Assembly: GCA_964351195.1 (NCBI GenBank)
Contig: CAYGNI010000004.1
Location: forward strand, 1-46,554
DNA: 46,554 nucleotides
From: TMED27 sp964351195
GTDB lineage: Bacteria > Pseudomonadota > Alphaproteobacteria > Micavibrionales > Micavibrionaceae
Direction of reading: 5' to 3'
Shown here: positions 1-7,366 of the stretch, piece by piece
How the letters are laid out: every line of letters starts with the position of its first letter
How positions within the stretch are numbered: position 1 is the first letter of the stretch
The notes under the pieces: generated by a model
Database searches by the model: none
What the model was told of the DNA's origin: nothing
Seen by the model: only the letters and a program-made list of their open reading frames with translations
Position numbers and translations under genes: made by a program

Positions 1-106
1 GAATTCAAAAGCAACTATATTGGTAGGACCATTAGAGCCCGGCAAGTACCACTTCTTTGGTGAATTCAACCTCGATAAAGCCAATGGATATCTAATCGTC
101 GAATAA
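1..106 (+). CDS. Cupredoxin-like periplasmic protein, 3' end only
   Basis: Only the last 34 codons are inside the window (frame starting at base 2, TAA at 104-106). The visible peptide contains GPLEPGKYHFFGEF and ends NGYLIVE. This is the closing beta-strand region of a small cupredoxin domain of the kind paired with bacterial FTR1 iron permeases. The FTR1 gene starts 17 bases downstream on the same strand, which supports a periplasmic iron-delivery partner in an FtrABC-like uptake system. The metal ligands would lie mostly upstream and cannot be checked. The family call rests on this short C-terminus plus context. Confidence 0.6.
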   Translation, partial: NSKATILVGPLEPGKYHFFGEFNLDKANGYLIVE

Positions 107-123
107 AAAAAGGACAAGCTGCC

Positions 124-960
124 ATGTTCCCAACCGCCACAATCGTTTTTCGTGAAATCATCGAAGTCGCCCTTGTGATAGGCATCGTCATGGCCGCCAC
201 CCGCGGGCTTCCCGGGCGCGTCAATTTGGTTCTGGCCGGGCTTGGCATTGGCGTTCTCGGCTCCGTTATTATTGCGTTTTTCACCCAAAGCATTTCCGAA
301 GCCATCGACGGCATAGGCCAGGAGCTGTTTAACGCTGCTGTAATGTTTATCGCCGTGGGATTCCTCAGCTGGACTGTCATCTGGATGAAAACCCACGGGC
401 GCGAGCTGGCCCAAAACCTCAAAAAAGTTGGTGCTGATGTCGTGGCGGGCAACAAATCAATCTATATCATTGTCGGCGTAGTTGCCTTGGCCACCTTCCG
501 CGAAGGCGCAGAAATCGCGCTCTTTACATACGGCATGACGGCCTCTGGCGCCTTTGGCCCGCATGAAATTATTATGGGCGGCATCATAGGCGGCATTGGC
601 GGCGCAATTGTCGGCGCGATGCTTTATCTCGGCCTGTTGAAAGCCGCGCAAAAACACCTCTTTACGGTTACAAGCTGGATGCTCATTATCCTGACCGCAG
701 GCATGGCCGCCCAAGGCGCAAACTTCCTCATCGCCGCAGGTGTGCTTCCCGCAATCGTACCCGAAGTCTGGGACACCTCAGCAATTCTGTCAGGAAACGG
801 GTTTTTGGGCGAAACGTTGAAAGTTCTGATCGGCTATACACCCAAGCCCACAGGCATGGAGCTAGTATTCTACGCCGCTATATTGGTCGGTGTCGGCTGC
901 GCTTACAAATTCATCAGCGCCCAAAAAAAACCGGCCTCACCTGCAATAGCCGCAGAATGA
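124..960 (+). CDS. FTR1-family high-affinity iron permease
   Basis: A 278-residue polytopic membrane protein with about seven hydrophobic segments. Two REXXE iron-binding motifs, the family hallmark, are visible: REIIE at residues 10-14 in the first helix and REGAE at 126-130 in the fourth. The family moves iron across the inner membrane, with ferric iron supplied by a periplasmic oxidase or cupredoxin partner. The cupredoxin-like gene just upstream fits that role, so the pair is probably one transcript. A GGACA box (112-116) sits 7 bases before the ATG. Length is normal for bacterial FTR1/EfeU/FtrC proteins. No oxidase or ferredoxin-like FtrD gene follows; the next gene is on the other strand. 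Confidence 0.9.
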   Translation: MFPTATIVFREIIEVALVIGIVMAATRGLPGRVNLVLAGLGIGVLGSVIIAFFTQSISEAIDGIGQELFNAAVMFIAVGFLSWTVIWMKTHGRELAQNLKKVGADVVAGNKSIYIIVGVVALATFREGAEIALFTYGMTASGAFGPHEIIMGGIIGGIGGAIVGAMLYLGLLKAAQKHLFTVTSWMLIILTAGMAAQGANFLIAAGVLPAIVPEVWDTSAILSGNGFLGETLKVLIGYTPKPTGMELVFYAAILVGVGCAYKFISAQKKPASPAIAAE

Positions 961-978
961 GCGAAATCATCGCCCAAA

Positions 979-1569
979 TCAATCAAAGGCACTGAGATTA
1001 TAAGCTGGGCCAGATACGTCAAATTCAAAAACATCATGACATCCACCCACTTTCATTCCATGCAATATAAGCTCACGCATCGTTTCTCTTAGACGAGCTC
1101 TATCACCCCTTAATCTCTTAGCAGCGCCATCTGGCCTTCCAGTGACCTTCGCAAAAACCCTCAACAACTGATGTCTCAACGACCCCTGTTTTTTCTCTTC
1201 AGCTTTAATTTCATCGCAAAACTGTAACATATTCAAAATAGTACATATTCCCGGTTGCGTCCCAAATGCATGCGCGAGTGAGGCAGAACGAAAGTGAGCC
1301 CTCAACCCATAATCTAAACCTTGCGCTAAGAAATTTTCATGCCCGTGCAGCCCGTCAAAACCTTGCTGGCTCCCTGAAGGAATATCTTTGATATGAAGAT
1401 AGGCAAGATAAACCTCCCTAATTCGAGCCCTCTTGGTTTCAAATGATCCTTCAGCTTTGGCAATCTCACTCAAAGATCGAATATATGCGTATTCGACATC
1501 ACCTTCACTCGGCTTAGAGCTCAAACCAAGACTTTGATAATGTTCAGGTTTTAGTGAATAAGGTAGCAT
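979..1569 (-). CDS. Hypothetical protein with J-domain-like N-terminus
   Basis: A 196-residue soluble protein with no signal peptide or membrane segment. The first 60 residues (YSLKPEHYQSLGL, then acidic and Arg/Lys-rich helices) read like the start of a DnaJ-type helical domain, but the HPD tripeptide is absent, so co-chaperone activity is not supported. The C-terminal half is basic (many R and K at 125-165) and ends in a short aromatic tail. Base composition is more AT-rich than the flanking FTR1 and photolyase genes, which suggests accessory origin. It stands alone, convergent with FTR1 and divergent from the photolyase. Function unknown. Confidence 0.6.
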   Translation of the reverse strand: MLPYSLKPEHYQSLGLSSKPSEGDVEYAYIRSLSEIAKAEGSFETKRARIREVYLAYLHIKDIPSGSQQGFDGLHGHENFLAQGLDYGLRAHFRSASLAHAFGTQPGICTILNMLQFCDEIKAEEKKQGSLRHQLLRVFAKVTGRPDGAAKRLRGDRARLRETMRELILHGMKVGGCHDVFEFDVSGPAYNLSAFD

Positions 1570-1682
1570 ATCTAACTTTCAACATAAAAAACGCAAATCT
1601 AACATAAATAATAGTTTATGTAAATAAAAAGCTATAAAATACTTTGCCTTGAAAAGCTTAACAACCCAGCTATTGTTAAACA

Positions 1683-3215
1683 ATGACCACTCTGCGGCTC
1701 ATCCTCGGCGACCAACTCAGCCACGACATCTCCAGCCTCTCTGGTTACGAGGACGGCGATAGTATCTGGATGTGCGAGGTGCATGACGAAGCCACCTATG
1801 TGAAGCACCACAAAAAGAAAATAGCCTTTATCTTCTCCGCCATGCGCCACTTCGCCAAAGAGCTTGAGGATAAAGGACACAAAGTCCATTACACGAAACT
1901 CGGCGATTCGGATAACGCAGGCTCATTCAAAGCCGAAATTACCCGCGCCATAAAAAAGCATAAGCCATCCAAAATTATCGTCACCGAACCCGGCGAATAC
2001 CGAGTCCTCAATGACATGCAAGACTGGGAAAAAGACTTCGGCCTCCCCGTCGAAATCCGCCCAGACACCCGCTTCCTTGCCACCCATGAAGAATTCCAAA
2101 ACTGGGCCGAGGGCCGCAAACAACTCCGCATGGAATATTTCTACCGCGAGATGCGCAAAAAATACAGCATTCTTATGAACGGTGATAAGCCCGAAGGCGG
2201 CGAATGGAACTACGATTCGCAAAACCGCAAAACGCCGAGCGAAAGCATAGAAATTCCTACGCACTATAATGCACATATCGACGACATCACCCGCGAATGC
2301 ATCAACCTTGTGGCCGAGAGATTCGCGGATCACTTCGGCGACCTTGAACCTTTCTATTTCGCCGTAACGCGCGACCAAGCCCTCTACGCCCTCGATAAAT
2401 TTATAACCGAGCGGCTTTCAAAATTCGGCGATTATCAGGACGCAATGCTCGAAAACGAGCCTTGGCTCTTCCACAGCCACCTCAGCTTTTACATCAATAT
2501 TGGCCTTTTAAATCCGCTCGAATGCTGCGAGCGTGCCGAAGCCGCCTACGCCGACGGCACCGCACCCTTAAACGCCGTTGAGGGTTTCATCCGCCAGATC
2601 ATCGGCTGGCGCGAATATGTCCGCGGCATTTACTGGCTCAAAATGCCGGACTACGAGTCGGAAAACTTCTTAGAGGCCACCCGCCTCCTGCCTTGGCTGT
2701 TCTGGGGCGGACAAACAAAAATGAACTGCCTCGCGCAATGCGTGAAAGAAACAAAAGAAAACGCTTACGCCCACCACATCCAGCGTTTGATGATTCTTGG
2801 CAATTTCGCCCTCATCGCCGGCCTCGATCCCGATGAAGTCAATGATTGGTACATGGTCGTTTACGCTGACGCCTATCAGTGGGTCGAGCTTCCCAACGTC
2901 ACGGGCATGATCCTTTTCGCCGATGGCGGGCTTCTGGCCTCCAAACCCTACGCCGCCAGTGGCGCCTACATCAACAAAATGTCCAATTACTGCCAAAAAT
3001 GCAGCTACACGGTCACAAAGAAAAACGGCCCCAAAGCCTGCCCGTTTAATTACCTCTACTGGGATTTCATGATTCGAAATGAAGACAAGCTTCGCAACAA
3101 TCCAAGATTAGGCTTTAGCTACCGCACGCTGAATAACATGGACGATGAAAAAATTGCCGCCATCAAAGACGACGCGCAGCGCTTTTTCAAAGCCTTGGAG
3201 AATGGTAGTGCTTAA
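1683..3215 (+). CDS. Iron-sulfur cryptochrome/photolyase (PhrB-like, FeS-BCP)
   Basis: A 510-residue member of the deoxyribodipyrimidine photolyase-related family (DPRP), the group that includes Agrobacterium PhrB, a (6-4) photolyase. The N-terminus (LRLILGDQLSHD) is the typical start of the antenna-binding domain. The C-terminal FAD domain carries four Cys at residues 349, 437, 440 and 453 in the spacing of the PhrB 4Fe-4S cluster (350, 438, 441, 454 in PhrB, from memory); another Cys lies at 353. The expected role is light-driven repair of UV lesions. The family is often encoded next to a DUF2256 gene, and one follows here at 3308. The substrate (6-4 product or otherwise) cannot be read from sequence. 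Confidence 0.93.
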   Translation: MTTLRLILGDQLSHDISSLSGYEDGDSIWMCEVHDEATYVKHHKKKIAFIFSAMRHFAKELEDKGHKVHYTKLGDSDNAGSFKAEITRAIKKHKPSKIIVTEPGEYRVLNDMQDWEKDFGLPVEIRPDTRFLATHEEFQNWAEGRKQLRMEYFYREMRKKYSILMNGDKPEGGEWNYDSQNRKTPSESIEIPTHYNAHIDDITRECINLVAERFADHFGDLEPFYFAVTRDQALYALDKFITERLSKFGDYQDAMLENEPWLFHSHLSFYINIGLLNPLECCERAEAAYADGTAPLNAVEGFIRQIIGWREYVRGIYWLKMPDYESENFLEATRLLPWLFWGGQTKMNCLAQCVKETKENAYAHHIQRLMILGNFALIAGLDPDEVNDWYMVVYADAYQWVELPNVTGMILFADGGLLASKPYAASGAYINKMSNYCQKCSYTVTKKNGPKACPFNYLYWDFMIRNEDKLRNNPRLGFSYRTLNNMDDEKIAAIKDDAQRFFKALENGSA

Positions 3216-3222
3216 AAGAGAA

Positions 3223-3293
3223 TGTCATTCCGAACGCATGTGAGGAATCTCACAGATAAACTTGAGATTTCTCAGCCTTGCTTCGAAATGACA
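3223..3293. repeat. Imperfect palindromic intergenic repeat
   Basis: A 71-base inverted repeat between the photolyase and the DUF2256 gene. The outer arms are TGTCATTCCGAA (left) and TTCGAAATGACA (right). The inner arms are GAGGAATCTCA and TGAGATTTCTC. Palindromes of the form TGTCATTCCGA...GAGGAATCT are dispersed in many bacterial genomes as REP/MITE-like elements. I see a single copy here. Any protein read through it in the photolyase-downstream frame (3222-3476) is a repeat artefact. Confidence 0.7.
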
Positions 3294-3307
3294 AAAAAGA
3301 AAAGAAT

Positions 3308-3457
3308 ATGCCGCACAAAAAACCAAACCTTCCAACCAAAACCTGTCCCGTATGCAACCGCCCCTTCACCTGGCGCAAGAAATGGGAGGCAAGCTGGGAC
3401 GCGGTCATCTACTGCTCTAAAAAATGCCAGTCTCAAAAACAAAAAAGCGAGGCCTAA
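3308..3457 (+). CDS. DUF2256 small zinc-ribbon-like protein
   Basis: A 49-residue ORF starting ATG at 3308 and ending TAA at 3455-3457. It reads MPHKKPNLPTKTCPVC, then RPFTWRKKWE, then VIYCSKKC near the end. The two CxxC-type pairs (CPVC at residues 13-16, and C36/C40) and the PFTWRKKW signature match the DUF2256 family. Members of that family typically lie beside DPRP-type photolyases, as here, 92 bases downstream. Function is unknown; a metal-binding role in photolyase folding or DNA repair is inference. The longer overlapping reading at 3222-3476 has biased composition and crosses a palindromic repeat, so I reject it. Confidence 0.88.
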   Translation: MPHKKPNLPTKTCPVCNRPFTWRKKWEASWDAVIYCSKKCQSQKQKSEA

Positions 3458-3525
3458 ACCCCACTTCTTATTTTAAATTGGATTATTCAAATTTTGTTAT
3501 CTCCCAACACATCAAAAGCGAACAG

Positions 3526-3629
3526 AATTTGTGCGCAGAGTAGGAAGGCAAGACGAGAAAAAAGTAAACGTACATTAAGGTACGTGCGGCTTTTCGAGCT
3601 CGCAGCCTGACGCACTCTGCGTGCAAATT
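3526..3629. repeat. Long palindrome with GTAC..GTAC core (copy 1)
   Basis: About 104 bases forming an imperfect inverted repeat. The outer arms AATTTGTGCGCAGAGT and ACTCTGCGTGCAAATT pair with two mismatches. The centre carries GTACAT-taag-GTACGTG (3570-3586). It lies 10 bases past the dnaA stop codon and between convergent genes. The core is shared with the palindromes at 7003, 30195 and 43013 and, diverged, at 19461 and 34720. It probably folds as an RNA hairpin ending the dnaA and DUF2256 transcripts. Confidence 0.75.
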
Positions 3630-3639
3630 ATGGAGCGCC

Positions 3640-5073
3640 TCAGCCAGTCAGAGCGCGGCGCACGATATCTACATCTTGAGCAATTTGCGCATCCTCTTCG
3701 ATCAACTCCTCAACCTTACGCACCGCGTGCATGACGGTTGTGTGGTCACGGCCACCAAACTTACGGCCAATCTCTGGCAAAGAGCGCGCCGTTAATTGCT
3801 TAGCAAGATACATCGCCACCTGACGCGGACGCGCAACATTGCGCGCGCGGCGTGCGGAATGCATGTCTGTCATACGAAGGTTATAATGTTCTGCGACTTT
3901 ACGCTGAATTTCATCAATCGTAATGCGGCGATCATGCGCGCGTAAAAGATCCTGTAAAACATCCTGTGTGCTCTCCAGAGTAATCTCACTCTTCGAAACA
4001 TCGGCATGCGCAACGATGCGGTTCAAGGCCCCTTCCAGCTCGCGCACATTGCTTGTCACTTTAAGCGCCAGGAATTCCAAAACACTATCCGGAACATCCG
4101 CCTGCAACTGCTCGCGCTTGGATTGCAAAATACCAAGACGCAAATCGTATGTCGTCGGATGAATATCCGCGACAAGCCCCCAAGCCAAACGTGATCTCAA
4201 ACGCTCATCCAAACCGCTCAAATCACCAGGCGCCTTATCCGCAGAAATAATGATCTGCTTGTTCTGATCCACCAAGGCATTGAAAGTATGGAAGAATTCT
4301 TCTTGTGTTGATTCCTTACCGGCGATGAACTGGATATCATCAATCATCAACACGTCCACAGAACGGAACAACTCTTTAAAATTCATAGTCGAATCAGAGC
4401 GCAAAGCTTTGACGAACTGATACATGAATTTCTCAGCAGAGAGATACATCACCGTCTTATCCGGCCAGTGCTCTTCCATCGCATGCGCAATTGCATGCAT
4501 AAGATGAGTCTTACCAAGACCAACACCGCCATAAATAAACAAAGGATTGAACGGAATCGCCATGCTCTCAACCACGCGGCGCGCTGCGGCGTGCGCCAAG
4601 GCATTCGGCTTACCGACTACAAATGAATCAAACGTAAAACGCTCATCCAGCGGCGAAGAAATCTCGCTGAGATCCGCTTTCAAGTTCTGGTTGGCTTTCG
4701 AAGGAGCCTTTTCATCCGCAGCAGCAGCCGGCTGATCATCCACCATCGCATTTTGCACAACAACAATCTGCAAACGCTTGATCTCTTCACTGGCTTCGGA
4801 GCACATCGCCAGAATACGGTCCGCATAATGATTCTGAATCCAGTCCCGCATAAAACGAGTCGGAACAGACACTTCCATAGTGCCATGATAAAAAGCTTGC
4901 AACGTCAGCGGCTTCAACCAGCTCCGGAAAATAGCTTCACCGAACTCGGAACGCATATCCCCATGCACCTTCTTCCAAACGCGCATAATCTCGCGTGAAG
5001 GTTCCAAAGAGGCTTCCTGATATTCGGCACTTTCCTGAATCAAAGCGACGGTTTTCCCACCCAGATCTGACAT
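3640..5073 (-). CDS. dnaA: Chromosomal replication initiator protein DnaA
   Basis: Initiator ATPase that binds DnaA boxes and opens the origin. From the ATG at 5073 it is 477 residues. Domain I covers about 25-100, a variable linker 108-140, and the AAA+ domain about 145-360 with Walker A GGVGLGKT at 182-189 and Walker B LMIDD at 242-246. The C-terminal DNA-binding domain holds the DnaA signature around GRDHTTVMHAVRKVEEL. I chose 5073 (MSDLGGK) over a start 11 codons upstream because AAGGAG (5083-5088 on plus) sits 9 bases before it. dnaA beside rpsT and mutM is a recurrent alphaproteobacterial arrangement. The long AT-rich leader (5107-5624) offers room for its own control. Confidence 0.97.
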   Translation of the reverse strand: MSDLGGKTVALIQESAEYQEASLEPSREIMRVWKKVHGDMRSEFGEAIFRSWLKPLTLQAFYHGTMEVSVPTRFMRDWIQNHYADRILAMCSEASEEIKRLQIVVVQNAMVDDQPAAAADEKAPSKANQNLKADLSEISSPLDERFTFDSFVVGKPNALAHAAARRVVESMAIPFNPLFIYGGVGLGKTHLMHAIAHAMEEHWPDKTVMYLSAEKFMYQFVKALRSDSTMNFKELFRSVDVLMIDDIQFIAGKESTQEEFFHTFNALVDQNKQIIISADKAPGDLSGLDERLRSRLAWGLVADIHPTTYDLRLGILQSKREQLQADVPDSVLEFLALKVTSNVRELEGALNRIVAHADVSKSEITLESTQDVLQDLLRAHDRRITIDEIQRKVAEHYNLRMTDMHSARRARNVARPRQVAMYLAKQLTARSLPEIGRKFGGRDHTTVMHAVRKVEELIEEDAQIAQDVDIVRRALTG

Positions 5074-5624
5074 ACTTATTTGCTCCTTAACTTGCTTTTT
5101 TAACATTAAAATTTACATCACACGAAAAATCAAAAACCCCCAAAAGTAATACCAAAAAGGCACAAAGAAAGGGTTTGTGAACACCACGTATTCACATGCT
5201 TTCAAACTAACGATTTCTCTTTTTTAGTTAGGTAAAAGTCTGATGCATAGTGAACGGTAATCCTCCCGCCACCTGCCAGTGACTAACTCCCCACATGTGA
5301 GCCGAAACTAGTAGCTCAAATACACATCATCGCATTCAAAAAACACCACGATGCTTATTATTTATCGCCAAAATAAAAAACAAAAAAGTTCCGAAACCCG
5401 AAAATTTTTTCCACTCAATTTTGTTGATAAAAATAACCCTACACTAAAAAAATTGGGGATGACAATAAGAACAAATCACAAACATAAAAAAAGAAATAAT
5501 AATACACACCCCTTAAATGCAAATAGCCGATTAGCCCATCAAAACTTTTCAACGGGCCTGGCCAATACTTAACTATGTGCTTTTTATTTCAAGACGTTAC
5601 TTTTTTAACGCCCTTTAGGCGGCT
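5074..5624. promoter_or_regulatory. dnaA-rpsT intergenic region, dnaA leader
   Basis: A gene-free AT-rich stretch upstream of dnaA. Two near matches to the DnaA box are visible: GTATTCACA at 5188-5196 (8 of 9 to TTATNCACA) and TGTTGATAA at 5422-5430 (reverse strand TTATCAACA, one mismatch to TTATCCACA). That would fit autoregulation of dnaA, but two weak boxes in 500 AT-rich bases can occur by chance. I see no cluster of perfect boxes and no 13-mer array, so I do not call an origin. The 73-residue plus-strand frame at 5351-5572 has low-complexity Lys/Asn content and no ribosome site, and I reject it. Confidence 0.35.
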
Positions 5625-5888
5625 TTATTTCAAAGCCTTGATCCGCGCGGAAAGGCGCGATAATTTTCTTGCCGCAGTATTCTTTTTGTAAAGACCCTTG
5701 GCAACACCGCGCTGCAATTCAGGCTGCGCAGCTTGCAAAGCTTTTCCTGCCTCATCTGCCGAACCGGCAGCAATAGCAGTTTCCACTTTTTTAATGAATG
5801 TACGAATGCGGTTGCGGCGTGCACCATTAATGGTCGCGCGAGCCGCATTTCTACGAATTCTTGTCTTTGACGATGCGTGATTAGCCAT
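5625..5888 (-). CDS. rpsT: 30S ribosomal protein S20
   Basis: An 87-residue basic helical protein beginning MANHASSKTRIRRN, a classic S20 start, and ending in a Lys/Arg-rich helix. It binds 16S rRNA early in 30S assembly. Length is normal for the family (86-90). The purine run AAAGAAGAAAAG lies just upstream of the ATG in place of a strong Shine-Dalgarno. It sits between mutM and dnaA on the same strand, 131 bases from mutM and over 500 from dnaA, so it probably has its own promoter. Confidence 0.97.
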   Translation of the reverse strand: MANHASSKTRIRRNAARATINGARRNRIRTFIKKVETAIAAGSADEAGKALQAAQPELQRGVAKGLYKKNTAARKLSRLSARIKALK

Positions 5889-6019
5889 GTCTTTTCTTCT
5901 TTAATTTAAGTTCAATCAAATTCCAATTTCTTAGGATCATAGGGGTATACGCTTTGTCCACAGGTTTTGTCAAGCATTTGATGCCCAAAAACCCGATAAA
6001 AATGCACCCATTTCACAGC

Positions 6020-6844
6020 TCATCTCTGTTTGGCAGGACAATAGAAAGTTGAACGCCCGCCCTGCACGATTCGCACCACCGGATATTGGCCGTCAATAAG
6101 AGTTCCCTCGCGGTCATAAACCTTAAAACTATGTTGAAAATACCCTAAAGACCCATCCGTATGGTAATAATCCTTCAGCGAGCTCCCCCCCGAATCGAGC
6201 GCGTGCATCAACACGGCCCGAATAGCCTGACTCAAAGCTTCCACCTGCTTGCCGCGAACCTTGCCAGCCTCCCGCAAAGGGCTAATCCCCGCAGCATAAA
6301 GCGCTTCGCAGACATAAATATTCCCCAGCCCCGCCACAATTTTCTGATCCAGCAACGCCGTTTTAATCGGCATTTTGCGCCCCTTTAACGCGCTGGCCAA
6401 ACCTTTCGCATGAAAATCATTCGAAAGCGGCTCCGGCCCCATAGCTTTAAAAGAATCATAGCTACCCCAGCTATCTCGGTGCACCAGATCCACAAACCCA
6501 AAGCGCCGCGGATCGTGAAACACAATATGTCCCCCATCCCCCATGACAAACACGATATGATCATGCTTTTCGGGAACATACGCATCCCCCGCCGGAACTA
6601 TCTTCACCACCCCCGACATCCCAAGATGCAGAACAAACCCGTCCCCGCCATCCAGAAAACACAGGATATATTTCCCCCTGCGCTGCAAAGACACAATCTC
6701 ACGCCCCTCAAGCACGCTTTGAAATTTTGCAGGAATCGGAAACCGCAAATCGGGACGGTTCAGCACAACTTGCTGCACACACTTCCCAAGCACCGCGCCC
6801 TCTAACCCGCGCCTGACAATCTCAACTTCTGGCAATTCTGGCAT
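6020..6844 (-). CDS. mutM: Formamidopyrimidine-DNA glycosylase with degenerate zinc finger
   Basis: Base-excision repair enzyme that removes 8-oxoguanine and opened purines, with AP-lyase activity. The start at 6844 gives MPELPEVE, whose Pro2 and Glu3 are the catalytic N-terminus; the longer frame to 6898 would bury Pro2 and must be wrong. Length is 274, normal. LLDQKIVAGLGNIYVCEAL marks the helix-two-turn-helix. The C-terminal finger is unusual: of the four zinc Cys only Cys269 (FYC) remains, the last position is Lys272, and the first pair is replaced by Leu249 and Gly252. The neighbouring GGRSTFY, with the DNA-contacting Arg264, is intact. So this looks like a functional zincless-finger enzyme rather than a decayed gene. 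Confidence 0.95.
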   Translation of the reverse strand: MPELPEVEIVRRGLEGAVLGKCVQQVVLNRPDLRFPIPAKFQSVLEGREIVSLQRRGKYILCFLDGGDGFVLHLGMSGVVKIVPAGDAYVPEKHDHIVFVMGDGGHIVFHDPRRFGFVDLVHRDSWGSYDSFKAMGPEPLSNDFHAKGLASALKGRKMPIKTALLDQKIVAGLGNIYVCEALYAAGISPLREAGKVRGKQVEALSQAIRAVLMHALDSGGSSLKDYYHTDGSLGYFQHSFKVYDREGTLIDGQYPVVRIVQGGRSTFYCPAKQR

Positions 6845-7002
6845 GGAAGACAAATTAGCAAATTCCATTCGACAGGAAAACAGTGATTTCAAATTCAACG
6901 AATTTGAAATTTCACCGAGCGACTATGAGGCGCGCGTTAGCGCGTAGAAACTTGAAAATAAGCAGCCCAAAACGCGCAGATTAAAAAACGTGGCAAAGAG
7001 CT

Positions 7003-7078
7003 TTCGTCTGAGACGAGGCGCGAGGACCGACATGTACAAAGGGTATACGAGGGGCGCAGCAACAAAGTCTCAGGCGAA
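7003..7078. repeat. Palindrome with GTAC-type core (copy 2)
   Basis: Outer arms TTCGTCTGAGAC (7003-7014) and GTCTCAGGCGAA (7067-7078) pair with one mismatch. The centre is GTACAaagggTATACGAG (7034-7051), a diverged version of the core seen at 3570, 30229 and 43044. Unlike the other copies it is not beside a stop codon; it lies upstream of both divergent neighbours mutM and the XRE gene. Confidence 0.6.
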
Positions 7079-7090
7079 GGATCGCCACCA

Positions 7091-7188
7091 AAAGAAAAAA
7101 CCGGTTCTCAGGAGAGCCAAAGAACCGGTTTTAGTTTCGTGTGTGGGGATAAAAAGACAGTTAATTATGTATAATTAATGCCTTCTTG
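7091..7188 (-). ncRNA. Candidate small RNA with promoter and terminator
   Basis: Read on the minus strand: TTGACA (7218-7223 on plus), a 17-base spacer, then TAAAAA (7195-7200) as a weak -10. About 100 bases follow, holding the perfect palindrome TTAATTAT-AC-ATAATTAA (7161-7178) and then a 12-bp perfect stem with a 12-base loop (7097-7108 and 7121-7132, arm AAAACCGGTTCT). The stem is followed by a T-rich tail TTTTTTCTTTT. These are the parts of a short independent transcript ending at an intrinsic terminator. I recognise no Rfam family. The call is inference; the hairpin could instead be a stand-alone terminator. Confidence 0.4.
7097..7132 (-). terminator. Strong 12-bp hairpin with T tail
   Basis: Perfect inverted repeat (arm AAAACCGGTTCT, loop 12) with a T-rich tract on the minus-strand 3' side. 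No minus-strand protein gene lies directly upstream of it, so it either ends the proposed small RNA or stops antisense transcription from the XRE region. Confidence 0.6.
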
Positions 7189-7366
7189 TACCCTTTTTTA
7201 GGAAATTTCTGTAAACCTGTCAACAAAAAAGATATAAAAAAAGCAGAAAATTCATATTTCTATACACTTTTTATGTTTACATATAATTTTTTTACTAGAC
7301 AAACCTTTGGAATAGGGCTACAAACTCACCATCATTTAAATCATGGATCGTAATTAGGGGAAAACT

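Larger units (their letters stand above)
6845..7366. other. mutM to XRE-regulator intergenic region
   Basis: Over 500 bases without a credible protein gene. From left to right it holds a perfect 11-bp inverted repeat with a 3-base loop (6886-6896 and 6900-6910, arm ATTTCAAATTC), copy 2 of the GTAC-core palindrome (7003-7078), a candidate minus-strand small RNA with terminator (7091-7188), and an AT-rich promoter region for the XRE gene. The 62-residue plus frame at 6990-7178 runs across both repeats and is Arg/Lys-rich, and I reject it. Confidence 0.6.

Noticed and set aside
3222..3476. 84-residue plus-strand ORF after the photolyase
   Set aside because: It crosses a palindromic repeat and reads the DUF2256 gene in the wrong frame; the DUF2256 frame has the conserved Cys pairs.
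5074..5106. CtrA box in the dnaA leader (TTAA...TTAAC)
   Set aside because: The spacing between the halves is 9, not the required 7 bases.
5074..5624. Chromosome origin upstream of dnaA
   Set aside because: Only two imperfect DnaA-box-like 9-mers, no perfect boxes or repeated AT-rich 13-mers; alphaproteobacterial origins are usually elsewhere (near hemE or parAB).
6990..7178. 62-residue plus-strand ORF
   Set aside because: Lies across the GTAC palindrome and the terminator hairpin, has Lys/Arg-rich composition and no ribosome site.
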